Source: Macrococcus sp. DPC7161
Lineage (GTDB): Bacteria; Bacillota; Bacilli; Staphylococcales; Staphylococcaceae
Reading direction: 5' to 3'
Length of the DNA: 64,000 bases
Assembly: GCF_004117835.1 (NCBI RefSeq)
Contig: NZ_SDSC01000008.1
Coordinates: forward strand, 1-64,000
Made by a program: the position numbers and the translations under genes. The notes under the pieces are model-generated. The model saw only the letters and a list, made by a program, of their open reading frames with translations. It was not told the DNA's origin and did not search any database. Shown piece by piece: positions 44,051 through 52,241 of the stretch. The stretch's first letter is position 1; each line of letters opens with the position of its first letter.

Positions 44051-44341
44051 TTAATCAATTCGACTCGTTGCATCCAAATACACCGATAAATTATCTCTTT
44101 TTCCGATTGCTACTATTTCAATAATCTCAATTTGATGCTCAACTTGCCTAAATATTATTCTTAATCCCATTTTTTTAAATTTAATTTTCCTGCAGTGAGA
44201 CAGCTTTCCAGATAGTGGTTCTCCAATATTCATCCCATGCATCTCAATTTTTTTCAAACCCTTTAAAACAACTTTCTTCTGACTACCGTCTAATGACAAA
44301 AAATCATTCTTAGAATATTGAGTAAATCTCAATTTAAACAT
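44051..44341 (-). CDS. RelE/ParE-family toxin
   Basis: A 96-residue basic protein with the RelE fold pattern: FTQYSKNDFLSLDGSQKKVVLKGLKKIE, PLSGKLSHCRKIKFKKMGLRIIFR and a C-terminal EIIEIVAIGKRDN. It would cleave mRNA on the ribosome or poison gyrase when free of antitoxin. It follows the antitoxin gene by three bases. It may be a stabilisation or stress module of the chromosome. Confidence 0.85.
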   Translation of the reverse strand: MFKLRFTQYSKNDFLSLDGSQKKVVLKGLKKIEMHGMNIGEPLSGKLSHCRKIKFKKMGLRIIFRQVEHQIEIIEIVAIGKRDNLSVYLDATSRID

Positions 44342-44344
44342 AAC

Positions 44345-44656
44345 TTACTCCCACTCATCATGCTCATCAAGATTAATAGAATTTAAATTAATTCCTGTAA
44401 CCTCTTCAACAGAATATGTCTTTAGATTTTGATCATTTAGTCTTTGTTGAATTTGGTATGATTCAATTTTATCTCTTAACATCATCAATTCATTATTTAA
44501 ACCTTCATATTGCTCCTGAGTTAATACAACACCAGCAATTTTATCTCTATTAAAAATATAAACACCATTTTCTCTAATTTCAGCTTCTTTAAAAACTGAC
44601 ATTGGCGATTTTTTTATATCCGTAATACTTTTTATAGGCACTTCTAAATTTTTCAT
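44345..44656 (-). CDS. Phd/YefM-type antitoxin
   Basis: A 103-residue acidic protein. The N-terminal part (KSITDIKKSPMSVFKEAEIRENGVYIFNRDKIAGVVLTQEQYEGL) is the Phd/YefM DNA-binding fold; the acidic C-terminus would wrap the toxin. GAGGTGATT precedes the ATG. The 17-bp inverted repeat just upstream is the likely operator for autorepression. Confidence 0.85.
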   Translation of the reverse strand: MKNLEVPIKSITDIKKSPMSVFKEAEIRENGVYIFNRDKIAGVVLTQEQYEGLNNELMMLRDKIESYQIQQRLNDQNLKTYSVEEVTGINLNSINLDEHDEWE

Positions 44657-44676
44657 ACAATCACCTCAAACACATT

Positions 44677-44720
44677 ATAGCACCATAAAAAGACTTTTTA
44701 AAATCTTTTTATAGTGCTAT
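44677..44720 (-). promoter_or_regulatory. Operator of the toxin-antitoxin operon
   Basis: ATAGCACCATAAAAAGA (44677-44693) and TCTTTTTATAGTGCTAT (44704-44720) pair at 16 of 17 positions. On the minus strand a TATAAT -10 (GCTATAATG) overlaps the arm near the antitoxin gene. Binding by the antitoxin or complex there would repress the promoter. Confidence 0.7.
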
Positions 44721-44751
44721 TTAATATGAAATCACTTTATTCTAAATTAAA

Positions 44752-44786
44752 AAATACCGCTGAATAACATTCATTCAGCGGTATTT
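44752..44786 (-). terminator. Terminator after the 44858 gene
   Basis: AAATACCGCTGAAT (44752-44765) pairs perfectly with ATTCAGCGGTATTT (44773-44786), T-rich after it on the minus strand. Confidence 0.8.
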
Positions 44787-44787
44787 C

Positions 44788-44865
44788 TTATATATCGAAA
44801 ATCCAAAGACTACCTAAAGCAATCAATGCACCTATCAAAGCAAAAATTGATACAAGTTCACTCAA
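44788..44865 (-). CDS. Possible 25-residue hydrophobic peptide
   Basis: A short frame from a TTG at 44865, overlapping the stop of the upstream gene, encodes LSELVSIFALIGALIALGSL and ends WIFDI just before the terminator. It looks like a single membrane helix of the type seen in small toxins. The ribosome site is poor and the start codon uncertain, so it may be chance. Confidence 0.25.
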   Translation of the reverse strand: MSELVSIFALIGALIALGSLWIFDI

Positions 44866-45382
44866 ATTCTTTACCGACCCAATAACGATCATATACTTTT
44901 TCATAATCGTTCTTTAATATTTCTATCAACTGTTTGTCAGTAGAAACGATATCAATCACATCATTAGTAATATAAATATCTACAGTATCATCGTAAAAAT
45001 GAATAAATGCTTCTGGTTTTTCATGAATAATCATTTCAATAGCGTATTTAATTATGGATTCAATTAAAATATTTTTTACATTTACCATTTGATACTTAAT
45101 AGATGTATCTTCATTATCAATCATGATATCTTCTTTCCAATTTGTAATGTTAAAATACTTTCCAAGTTTAGGACGATTATCTCTTGAATGGCGATCTTCT
45201 ATGGTTCTATAACAGACACAAAGGTGCATCGTACGATCTTGAAGAACTAAAGATAGTACCTTTCTAATTAAGCTAGTAGTTAACTTCTCATATCCAAATC
45301 GAATACGGTAATCATCAGTAACTTGAAAATAAGGAATAGGCGTATCAGGTCTGAAAACAATCTCTTTATTATTAATAATCAT
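44858..45382 (-). CDS. Hypothetical protein, possibly DUF3885-like
   Basis: A 174-residue soluble protein. Features are FQVTDDYRIRFGYEKLTTSLIRK, a Cys pair LCVCYRT, and a C-terminal part FIHFYDDTVDIYITNDVIDIV ... YEKVYDRYW that resembles DUF3885 proteins. I am not certain of the family. AAGGAGATCAAT precedes the ATG. No partner is evident. Confidence 0.6.
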   Translation of the reverse strand: MIINNKEIVFRPDTPIPYFQVTDDYRIRFGYEKLTTSLIRKVLSLVLQDRTMHLCVCYRTIEDRHSRDNRPKLGKYFNITNWKEDIMIDNEDTSIKYQMVNVKNILIESIIKYAIEMIIHEKPEAFIHFYDDTVDIYITNDVIDIVSTDKQLIEILKNDYEKVYDRYWVGKEFE

Positions 45383-45414
45383 ATTGATCTCCTTACAGTT
45401 TGAAAATTAATCGC

Positions 45415-45732
45415 TTATCCCATTAATTCCTTCAGTTGATTTAATCGATGTTCTAATTCTGAGAAATCGATAATACGTGCTTGTCTATGAAATTCTCGTC
45501 CTTGTGCAAATACAATCACTACAGGTGATGTAAATAATGACAATTGTCCAGCCGCTTCCGGCACTTCATTCACCATCATCTTTGCATTTGGGAATGGATA
45601 CCTTTCTAATAATGCTTCAACACGAGGTAAATCAGCGTGACAAACACTACAGCCTTCACTCATTACATACAAGACAAATACCTCTTGTTTAGTACTTTCC
45701 ATTAATTGATTATAATCATTAATCTGTTCCAT
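45415..45732 (-). CDS. Thioredoxin-like protein
   Basis: A 105-residue thioredoxin-fold protein with the redox motif CSVC at about 29-32 (YVMSEGCSVCHADLPR) and a cis-Pro loop TSPVVIVF. The active site differs from CGPC, suggesting a dedicated reductant or bacilliredoxin-like role rather than general thioredoxin. GAGGTGAAGCGAT precedes the ATG. Confidence 0.82.
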   Translation of the reverse strand: MEQINDYNQLMESTKQEVFVLYVMSEGCSVCHADLPRVEALLERYPFPNAKMMVNEVPEAAGQLSLFTSPVVIVFAQGREFHRQARIIDFSELEHRLNQLKELMG

Positions 45733-45804
45733 ATCGCTTCACCTCGGTTACATTATCTATCTTCATCTAATGTTGATAATACAACAAATATCTATAAGTA
45801 GCAC

Positions 45805-46479
45805 TCATGAGAACTTCTTAAATAATACGCGTGCAACTAAGAAGATGACTAAACTTAAGCCAATTGAAATATACCAAGGAACAATCACTTGTGGCCCTAC
45901 TTTTAGGAATAATAACGGTAACATGTATAGTGCAAAGATAACACAACAACATAACCAATAAACAAAAAACTTACCGATATTTTTACGTTTAGCATCTATG
46001 TCTATTGTTTCCTTTTGAATATCCCTTAACACCTTATCAAGGAACAAATAAAAAGCAAGCATCATACTCACAAACCCAATAGCAAAGCCCCCAATATTCA
46101 TTGGTTTTTGTTCTGTAAAGAAACTCGTAATTAGATTAGAAATACCATCAAAAATCAAAATCATAGCCAGTGGATATAAAGTGATGGTAAACAAGAACAT
46201 CATAATATTTCGATTATGTTCACGTGGTAATTCATCAACAAGCTCTTCAGCAAATTGCATCGTATCCTCACCAAAAAACTCCTCAGTCGTAACCCCTTGC
46301 GATTGTGCTTCAAGTAAATGATCAATTAAATCATTCAACACCTCTTCAGTCGCTTCACTTTGCAAACGCCACTCACAACGTAAATACATCAGTACTCTTT
46401 CATATTCCTTTAAATTACTAGGCGATAATAATGCTCTCTTCTCATTATTCATTTCAATCAAAGCATCCGTTCGAGACAT
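45805..46479 (-). CDS. HAAS/DUF1129-like membrane protein partnered with PadR
   Basis: A 224-residue protein with an N-terminal helical region of the HAAS type (LKEYERVLMYLRCEWRLQSEATEEVLNDLIDHLLEAQSQG) and four membrane helices (about 98-118, 130-150, 178-196, 200-218). HAAS proteins usually follow PadR regulators and may inhibit or sense for them. It starts one base after the PadR stop region, in one operon. Confidence 0.8.
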   Translation of the reverse strand: MSRTDALIEMNNEKRALLSPSNLKEYERVLMYLRCEWRLQSEATEEVLNDLIDHLLEAQSQGVTTEEFFGEDTMQFAEELVDELPREHNRNIMMFLFTITLYPLAMILIFDGISNLITSFFTEQKPMNIGGFAIGFVSMMLAFYLFLDKVLRDIQKETIDIDAKRKNIGKFFVYWLCCCVIFALYMLPLLFLKVGPQVIVPWYISIGLSLVIFLVARVLFKKFS

Positions 46480-46480
46480 A

Positions 46481-46807
46481 TTAATGACCTCCGTTCAATA
46501 TTTTAGATATCGGACCAACAATTGCATTCCACTCTTCATTCATTTCTTCAAGTGCTTCGATACCTTCATCAGTAATAAAATAATACTTACGTTTAGGACC
46601 TACATCGCTCTCTCTCATTTCACTTGTAATGAGATTTTTCTTTTGTAACCTTAATAAAACAGGATAAATCGTACCTTCACTGATGTTACCAAGACCTGTT
46701 TCTAATAGTTTTTGTGACAGTTCATAACCATACACTTCTTTTTGTTTAATAATGGACAACACCACAGCATCTAATAAACCCTTTAGCAACTGCGTTCTCA
46801 TTCCCAT
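46481..46807 (-). CDS. PadR-family transcriptional regulator
   Basis: A 108-residue winged-helix protein: LLKGLLDAVVLSIIKQKEVYGYELSQKL, then GTIYPVLLRLQKKNLI and KRKYYFITDEGIEAL. It would repress its own operon and respond to a phenolic, antibiotic or membrane signal. AGAGGTGATTAT precedes the ATG. The inverted repeats upstream are its likely operator. Confidence 0.9.
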   Translation of the reverse strand: MGMRTQLLKGLLDAVVLSIIKQKEVYGYELSQKLLETGLGNISEGTIYPVLLRLQKKNLITSEMRESDVGPKRKYYFITDEGIEALEEMNEEWNAIVGPISKILNGGH

Positions 46808-46823
46808 ATAATCACCTCTATTT

Positions 46824-46877
46824 TGTAATACAAGATAGCTATTTAAAATAAAAGCTACTTTGTATTACATAGTAGCT
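46824..46877 (-). promoter_or_regulatory. PadR operator region
   Basis: TGTAATACAAGATAGCT (46824-46840) and AGCTACTTTGTATTACA (46853-46869) are inverted copies matching at 15 of 17 positions. A third AGTAGCT follows at 46871-46877 and pairs with AGCTACT. They lie 17-70 bp upstream of the padR start. Confidence 0.7.
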
Positions 46878-46963
46878 ATCATAAATATAAGACTATTCCA
46901 TACATTTGTCAAATCCATGGAAATAGCCTTTAAAATAATTTACATCAGTCCCAATGTTTACCT

Positions 46964-46984
46964 ACTTCAAAACAGCATTATAAA
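46964..46984. repeat. 21-bp dispersed repeat, copy 1
   Basis: ACTTCAAAACAGCATTATAA plus one further A, identical to 48665-48685. Both copies sit in AT-rich intergenic DNA near accessory genes. Confidence 0.6.
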
Positions 46985-47081
46985 ATTTGAATCGTCTAAA
47001 CTTAATTAAACAACTCCCTTGGAAAGATGTATCTTTAAATTATGTGTAAACAATCAATTTATTTAATAAAAAACGTATTTT

Positions 47082-47399
47082 TTAGTGTTTTTTACTCATT
47101 TTTATTATTATTACATTTACAATGCATGTATATATAATTATGAAAAATCCCATACCATATATGTTAATATAACTACCTTGACGAGAGAAAAGGTACCATA
47201 CTATAAACAAAATAATTAATGAATATGATACGTATGATGAATATGTAGTTAATTTTTTTTCATCATATAATGATTTCTTCTCTTTAGACATTAATGAGTA
47301 ACCTGATATTAAATCTGCACCTTTACCCATTCTAAACATTATACCTAATAATAAAAGGAATGTTACAATAACCAAAGTAATAATAAACGGAATATTCAT
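47082..47399 (-). CDS. DUF3784-like small membrane protein
   Basis: A 105-residue protein with three hydrophobic helices (about 3-22, 54-70, 78-100). The motif MGKGADLISGYSLMSKEKKSLYDEKKL is characteristic of DUF3784 membrane proteins. AAGGAG lies close to two consecutive ATG codons; I chose the second. Function unknown. No partner in an obvious operon. Confidence 0.75.
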   Translation of the reverse strand: MNIPFIITLVIVTFLLLLGIMFRMGKGADLISGYSLMSKEKKSLYDEKKLTTYSSYVSYSLIILFIVWYLFSRQGSYINIYGMGFFIIIYTCIVNVIIIKMSKKH

Positions 47400-47402
47400 C
47401 AT

Positions 47403-47691
47403 CTCCTTAACTTAAAAATCTTTTTCTTAAATCATCATATGGTAATTCACATGATTTTTTATTATTACTTACCCTAAATTTTCTTCTATATTTAGCTAAT
47501 AATTTATAAATTTTATCCTAAAATTTATAGTAATAACCATTAGAAATCGAATATTTATAATTATATCACTAAATATTTCAATAATTGCTTCACTATATAC
47601 ATATTCCTTGAAACCTTATATATATTATACTATCGATATTAGGATTATTACTTCTAGTTATTAATCACTCTCCATTTTTCTTTTTCTATCA
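47403..47691. other. AT-rich spacer
   Basis: About 290 bp of very AT-rich DNA between the DUF3784 and AraC genes. I see no gene and no strong hairpin. Confidence 0.5.
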
Positions 47692-48579
47692 CTAATTTAA
47701 CAATTCAAAGTCTAAATTCTCAGGTTGTCTAGGAAGTGGGTCTTTCATACTTAATAAATCTGTTGTAAGGATATTTTTATCTACTTCCGTTATTGAGAAA
47801 TTATCTATCCAAACACACCCAACACCTTCTAATAATACGCCGAAATGAATTGAATGACTTTCGTTAGGCACATCTAGTACAACTGAATATTGATTCCACT
47901 CATTTGTACCACTAATACTACGATTACTCATATTATCAAATTGTAATGTATTGTTGTATTGATCATCAATTCTCGCCCATAATCCACTTGAATTTACTTC
48001 TTTAGTCGCGATAAACGCACTAAATTTTATTCTTTTTCCTTTGAAATCTTCCGATGAAATACTTTGCATTATCGTACCAAAATCTCCATTTTGCATTTCT
48101 TCTTTTTTTGATATGCAATTCAACTTCGCACTCTGTGTACCAGAGTGTACATACATTGTTTCTTTATTAATTTCATAGCGCTCTACTTTAGATCCTGATA
48201 AAAACCATCCTTTTGGTGTCGTCATTTTAAAATCCTCCTTTATTAAATCTCTCATGATTTTTCTATACTTTCCTGGTGGTAACTGATATAGCTTTTTGAA
48301 ACATCTCGTAAATGATTCTTGGTTTTCAAAGTGAGTTAATGCTGTAACATCTATAATTGAAATATCTGTATGAATTAATAAATAAGATGCTTTTGCCATT
48401 CTTCTCTTAGTAATATATTCAAATATAGTTGTATTTAAATGATTCTTAAAATAACGCGTTAAATGAAACTTTGAATATCCCGTTAATTTTTCATAATCGT
48501 CTAAAGATAAATCTTCGAATAAATTTTCTTCAATGATTTCAATAACCTTTTGAATATATGGTTTCAAATTTATACTCAC
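47692..48579 (-). CDS. AraC-family transcriptional regulator with C-terminal ligand domain
   Basis: A 295-residue regulator. The N-terminal double helix-turn-helix (about 8-105: YSKFHLTRYFKNHLNTTIFEYITKRRM and NQESFTRCFKKLYQLPPGKYR) is followed by a beta-sandwich-like C-terminal domain (about 120-280, GWFLSGS ... LWARIDDQYNNTLQFDNM ... VWIDNFSI) common in such regulators. It probably binds a small ligand. It ends DPLPRQPENLDFELLN; a remnant with the same ending lies at 48883. Confidence 0.85.
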   Translation of the reverse strand: MSINLKPYIQKVIEIIEENLFEDLSLDDYEKLTGYSKFHLTRYFKNHLNTTIFEYITKRRMAKASYLLIHTDISIIDVTALTHFENQESFTRCFKKLYQLPPGKYRKIMRDLIKEDFKMTTPKGWFLSGSKVERYEINKETMYVHSGTQSAKLNCISKKEEMQNGDFGTIMQSISSEDFKGKRIKFSAFIATKEVNSSGLWARIDDQYNNTLQFDNMSNRSISGTNEWNQYSVVLDVPNESHSIHFGVLLEGVGCVWIDNFSITEVDKNILTTDLLSMKDPLPRQPENLDFELLN

Positions 48580-48664
48580 CTCTTTCTTAAATTTATATTA
48601 ACGAATCAGCATTTGAATTTCTTGACTCAGATTGCTGCATTAATAATCAGATTTATATATACTC

Positions 48665-48685
48665 ACTTCAAAACAGCATTATAAA
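48665..48685. repeat. 21-bp dispersed repeat, copy 2
   Basis: Identical to 46964-46984. Here TCAAAAC and GTTTTGA flank it as a 7-bp inverted repeat. Confidence 0.6.
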
Positions 48686-48699
48686 GTTTTGATTTTCAA

Positions 48700-48838
48700 A
48701 ATGTTCTATTTGTAAAATGTACATAAATAGAGGAGTGCTGCCAACACTCCCCTTGTATATCCGTTTATACGGTGACTAGCTTTAATATAGTTATTATAAC
48801 CACTCAGCTCTGTCAAGCTTATGAGTGGTTATTTTTTG
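48700..48838 (+). ncRNA. Putative small structured RNA with terminator
   Basis: Within AT-rich DNA there is a compact stretch with three stems: GGAGTG / CACTCC (48732-48750), CCGT-TTAT-ACGG (48761-48772) and an 11-bp stem ATAACCACTCA (48796-48806) / TGAGTGGTTAT (48822-48832) followed by TTTTTT. A TTGATT...TAAAAT pair upstream may be its promoter. The layout resembles antitoxin RNAs of staphylococcal type I toxin-antitoxin loci, but no toxin peptide is visible, so this is inference. Confidence 0.4.
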
Positions 48839-48882
48839 TCTCTGTTAACCAAACTAATGAATCCTAGCTTTTGATGCTATGT

Positions 48883-48960
48883 TTACACACTATAATCAAG
48901 CATTCCAAAGTCTAAATTTTCAAGCTGGCTACGTAGTGGGTTACCAATTAGTGAAATTAA
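48883..48960 (-). pseudogene. Remnant of the C-terminal tail of a second AraC-type regulator
   Basis: The minus strand encodes LISLIGNPLRSQLENLDFGM then LDYSV and a stop. It aligns with the tail of the intact regulator (LLSMKDPLPRQPENLDFELLN). No start or DNA-binding part remains. It shows that a paralogous gene stood here and was almost fully deleted. Confidence 0.75.
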
Positions 48961-48968
48961 TAAAAAAA

Positions 48969-48998
48969 TAGCTATTACTCATTATTTGAGTGAGTAGC
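48969..48998 (-). terminator. Terminator after the 49014 gene
   Basis: GCTATTACTCA / TGAGTGAGTAGC (one mismatch) followed by TTTTTT-rich sequence on the minus strand. Confidence 0.7.
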
Positions 48999-49013
48999 TT
49001 CTTTTTTTAATTT

Positions 49014-49721
49014 TTAGTTTCTTTTTTTAGTGATACAATAATAAATAATATATATTAGAATACAAATATCAAATGTACCAAATATTATTAATACTATAAA
49101 TTCATATATAACTTGTTTAAGAATCATATAAGTAACTAAAAATGCTATTATTAATATAATTACTAAAATGTTACCAATAGCAAATGTAAAATATTTTTTG
49201 AATTGAAGACTGTTAAATTCTATTATTTTTTTCATTCTGCTAAGTGAAACTGAATACAAATCATCTTTAAGAATTATTGGTGTTGCTCTTAAATCATCAA
49301 AATTTAAAAAGAATTCAACTTCTTTGTATAGTTCATTTCTTGGTGTTAAATATATTATCTGATTACTTTTATTTATATGTAATAATTCATATTCCATATC
49401 TTCAAATTTTACATAAGGTTTTCTAACTTCGTTAAAAAATAATTTTACATTTAAATATACGAAATATGTATATATCAAATACCAAAATACGAAACTTATA
49501 ATTAATAACTCAAAGTCATTTTTTTCTATTTTCATATAAGTAGTAGTAATATGATACACAGGATATATAAAAGTAAAACTATACAAAATATAACCAAAGT
49601 TTCTCTGTAACCAATTATTCGAAATTGATTTCTCAACTTGAACTTTATTTGTAAAATTCGATAAAGCTATTGGTATTAATATACCTAAAAAACTTACAAA
49701 GATACCTACCCATTTATCCAT
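49014..49721 (-). CDS. Hypothetical membrane protein
   Basis: A 235-residue protein with an N-terminal helix (about 4-20), two helices (about 43-62 and 72-95) and two at the C-terminus (about 175-200 and 207-230), around a cytosolic polar region. I do not recognise the family. Very AT-rich with many Ile and Tyr codons, unlike core genes, suggesting transfer. ATG preceded by AAAGGGGTAGTAT. Confidence 0.6.
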   Translation of the reverse strand: MDKWVGIFVSFLGILIPIALSNFTNKVQVEKSISNNWLQRNFGYILYSFTFIYPVYHITTTYMKIEKNDFELLIISFVFWYLIYTYFVYLNVKLFFNEVRKPYVKFEDMEYELLHINKSNQIIYLTPRNELYKEVEFFLNFDDLRATPIILKDDLYSVSLSRMKKIIEFNSLQFKKYFTFAIGNILVIILIIAFLVTYMILKQVIYEFIVLIIFGTFDICILIYIIYYCITKKRN

Positions 49722-49849
49722 ATACTACCCCTTTGCTAATTAGTATCTAAATAATAGCATATAAACAAAAAAGGCTAGTAAACCTATTTTAATTAATAGA
49801 TATACTATCCAATTTAGTAGTAGTTTTATATTATTTATCATTATTCAAA

Positions 49850-50008
49850 TCATGAGACTCCAATAACAATTTTTTGTCCAACTCGTATTAAGTTATTTTT
49901 AATACCGCTAAGTTTTATAATTGATTCAGGTTTAACTATATACTTAGTAGATATACCCCAAATCGTATCACCCTCTTTAGCAGTATCTAATATTCTCTTA
50001 GATCTTTC
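49850..50008 (-). pseudogene. LysM-domain remnant
   Basis: Minus-strand frame without a start codon encodes KEGDTIWGISTKYIVKPESI and then IKLSGIKNNLIRVGQKIVIG before a TGA. This is a recognisable LysM peptidoglycan-binding repeat. An in-frame TGA lies just upstream, and no signal peptide remains. It is the tail of a lost cell-wall protein. Confidence 0.75.
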
Positions 50009-50032
50009 TCATCTTTCATATTGTAATTATAA

Positions 50033-50551
50033 TCAGTCAATAACTCTTTTAATGAACGCTTCTTTTTCTTCTGTATATTTTGGTCTATCTTCAGAATATT
50101 TTTCTGAAAGTACTTCTTTCAAATCCATATAGGCATCCCTTAATTCATCATTTAACTTTAGTCGATCTCTAAATTTGATTAAATCATTCCACTTTTGATT
50201 ATTTAGATTTACTAAGTGTATAAAATGTGTGTGTGTTTGAAAAGTTTCATCAGAAAACTTAGCTAGAACTATTTCATCGTCTTTTTGTACACGAAGTCGA
50301 TAAATGCCAATTGATTTCAGCGCATTAAAGAATGGTTCTTGCATCGTCTTATAATCATCCACACCTATCATTATGTCTATGATTGGTTTAGCTTTTAATC
50401 CTGGTATCGCTGTACTTCCAATATGCTCGATGCATTCAGATTTTAGATTTGTTACAGATAAAATTTGATTTTTAACTTTATTAAACTCCTCAATCCATGA
50501 ATTTTGATAATCCGAAAGCAAAACTTCTCCTCGTTTAACACCTAGATTCAT
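50033..50551 (-). CDS. GrpB-family (UPF0157) protein
   Basis: A 172-residue protein with the nucleotidyltransferase-like core HIGSTAIPGLKAKPIIDIMIGVDD and HTHFIHLVNLNNQKWNDLIKFRDRL. GrpB proteins are possible nucleotidyltransferases of unknown target. It belongs to a same-strand accessory run with the GNAT and fosB genes. AAAGGAGAAC precedes the ATG. Confidence 0.87.
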   Translation of the reverse strand: MNLGVKRGEVLLSDYQNSWIEEFNKVKNQILSVTNLKSECIEHIGSTAIPGLKAKPIIDIMIGVDDYKTMQEPFFNALKSIGIYRLRVQKDDEIVLAKFSDETFQTHTHFIHLVNLNNQKWNDLIKFRDRLKLNDELRDAYMDLKEVLSEKYSEDRPKYTEEKEAFIKRVID

Positions 50552-50569
50552 TTACTGTTCTCCTTTCAA

Positions 50570-51076
50570 TTATTTTTTATATTTCTTAACTTCAAATGTA
50601 TATCCATTAATATTTTCATTATTTATTACATCAAATTTTTGATCTTGAAAATCTTTTCTAATTGTTAATGTGTTCAAACAGTTAAAGCCTAGTTCATAGT
50701 AAAGTTTAAGTGCTGCTAAATTTCTTGCAGCAACTTCCAAATATAAAGACTCTGAGTATTTTTTTACTATCTCTTCAATCATAAAAATCACTTTTCGACC
50801 AATTCCTTTACCTTGCATTTCAGGAATTATAAAAATATCTTCAAGCCAATCTATTTGCCCACCTCTGCTACCCAAATGTACAAAGCCGATATTTTTATTT
50901 TCATATTCTATTAAATAAAATAGGTGTCCCACAGAAGTCCATTGATTATAATGTTCAATAGCATCTTCCATATTCTGAATATAATTATTATGCTCTTTCC
51001 AAAATAATTGAATTAGATGATATGCACATTGCTTTTCAGTTTCTGATTTTATTTCATTAATAAGTTTTAGATTCAT
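50570..51076 (-). CDS. GNAT-family N-acetyltransferase
   Basis: A 168-residue GNAT protein. Acetyl-CoA pyrophosphate loop in DIFIIPEMQGKGIGRKVIFM and C-terminal LYLEVAARNLAALKLYYELGF. Substrate unknown; antibiotic or protein acetylation is possible. It follows fosB by seven bases on the same strand. Confidence 0.87.
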   Translation of the reverse strand: MNLKLINEIKSETEKQCAYHLIQLFWKEHNNYIQNMEDAIEHYNQWTSVGHLFYLIEYENKNIGFVHLGSRGGQIDWLEDIFIIPEMQGKGIGRKVIFMIEEIVKKYSESLYLEVAARNLAALKLYYELGFNCLNTLTIRKDFQDQKFDVINNENINGYTFEVKKYKK

Positions 51077-51083
51077 AACATCC

Positions 51084-51506
51084 TCACATATCGTATAATT
51101 TTATATGTTCTTTACTTTCACTGTAATACTGCAATCTATCTTCAAGGGTTCCAGTATGCAATTCTATTTTGTGCCCGTCAGGATCTTCAAAATAGATAGA
51201 TTTTTTATCTTTTGGGTCTCTTTTTCTACCTTCTAGTATAAATACATGATGTTTTCTTAAGTGTTCATACCACTCGCTAAAACTCTCATCCCTAATCGAA
51301 AATGCAATGTGAGTATATGATAAATGGATTTCATTTCTTGGTATATCAGTTTCTTCATTCAACGCTATCCAAATGCCACCTATATCAAAATACGCACTTT
51401 TATTACCTTCCATCAAAATTTTCCCTTTAAGTACATTTTGATAAAAATCTATAGATTATTTCAAGTTTGATACCGAAAAAGTAATATGGTTAAGTGCTGT
51501 TATCAT
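51084..51506 (-). pseudogene. fosB: fosB (bacillithiol transferase) with one in-frame stop codon
   Basis: Reading from the ATG at 51506 gives MITALNHITFSVSNLK, an ochre stop (51456-51458), then SIDFYQNVLKGKILMEGNKS and on in the same frame to the normal end. The total of 140 codons equals full-length FosB. The metal ligands are recognisable: His in LNHITF, His in YTHIAF and Glu in HKIELHTG. FosB adds bacillithiol to fosfomycin. The stop (probably GAA to TAA) separates the first ligand from the rest. A downstream ATG could start only a fragment lacking it. Confidence 0.88.
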
Positions 51507-51647
51507 ACTAAATCTCCTTTTCTCATTGTGATTTTCAACAATAAATATAATAAAATTTCCATAGGCTTATTGTTAATCTTATAATAAAATGAGTTTTCAG
51601 ACAATTAAGATAAAACATATTCTATAATTCATAGGAGAAATTAAAAA

Positions 51648-52148
51648 TTGATTATCAAAACAAAGAGATTATTTTTACGCGAGTTTAAATTAGAGGATGT
51701 CACTGATTTGTCTAAAGTATTGTCTAATCCTGATTCAATGAAATATTATCCAAAGATATTTTCACATAAAGATGTCATAAACTGGATAGAGTGGAATATA
51801 GAAAATTATCGTTTATATAATCATGGATTATGGGCTGTTATCTTAAAAGAAACAAATCAATTCATCGGTGACTGTGGTATAACGATTCAAAATATTGATG
51901 GAGAATTACTACCAGAAATAGGTTTCCATATTATCCCAGAATTTTGTAACAAAGGTTATGCCTCAGAAGCTGCCCTTACTTGTAAAAATTACGCATTTGA
52001 TAAGTTGGGGTACAGTGAAATCTATTCATACACCAATGTAGAAAACTTAGCATCTCAAAAAGTAGCAAAAAATATAGGTATGCATGTACATAAACAATAT
52101 AAGAAAAACAACAAAACACATATTGTACAAATGGTACACAAAATATAA
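51648..52148 (+). CDS. GNAT-family (RimJ/RimL-like) acetyltransferase
   Basis: A 166-residue RimJ/RimL-type GNAT: TKRLFLREFKLEDVTDLSKVL, GDCGITIQNIDGE, then the acetyl-CoA region GFHIIPEFCNKGYASEAALT. It may acetylate ribosomal protein N-termini or a small molecule. TTG start with AGGAGAAA about ten bases upstream. Confidence 0.85.
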   Translation: MIIKTKRLFLREFKLEDVTDLSKVLSNPDSMKYYPKIFSHKDVINWIEWNIENYRLYNHGLWAVILKETNQFIGDCGITIQNIDGELLPEIGFHIIPEFCNKGYASEAALTCKNYAFDKLGYSEIYSYTNVENLASQKVAKNIGMHVHKQYKKNNKTHIVQMVHKI

Positions 52149-52241
52149 TAATTTATATTTAAAATACTGAAATTATCCTAATTAATATTCTTCACGCTTT
52201 AACCATATGATATAATATAAATACAATATAATAGCTCGTAT

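Noticed and set aside
48791-48830. Minus-strand promoter TTGACA/TATAAT
   Set aside because: Both boxes are perfect, but the spacer is only 12 bp and they lie inside the terminator stem of the candidate RNA.
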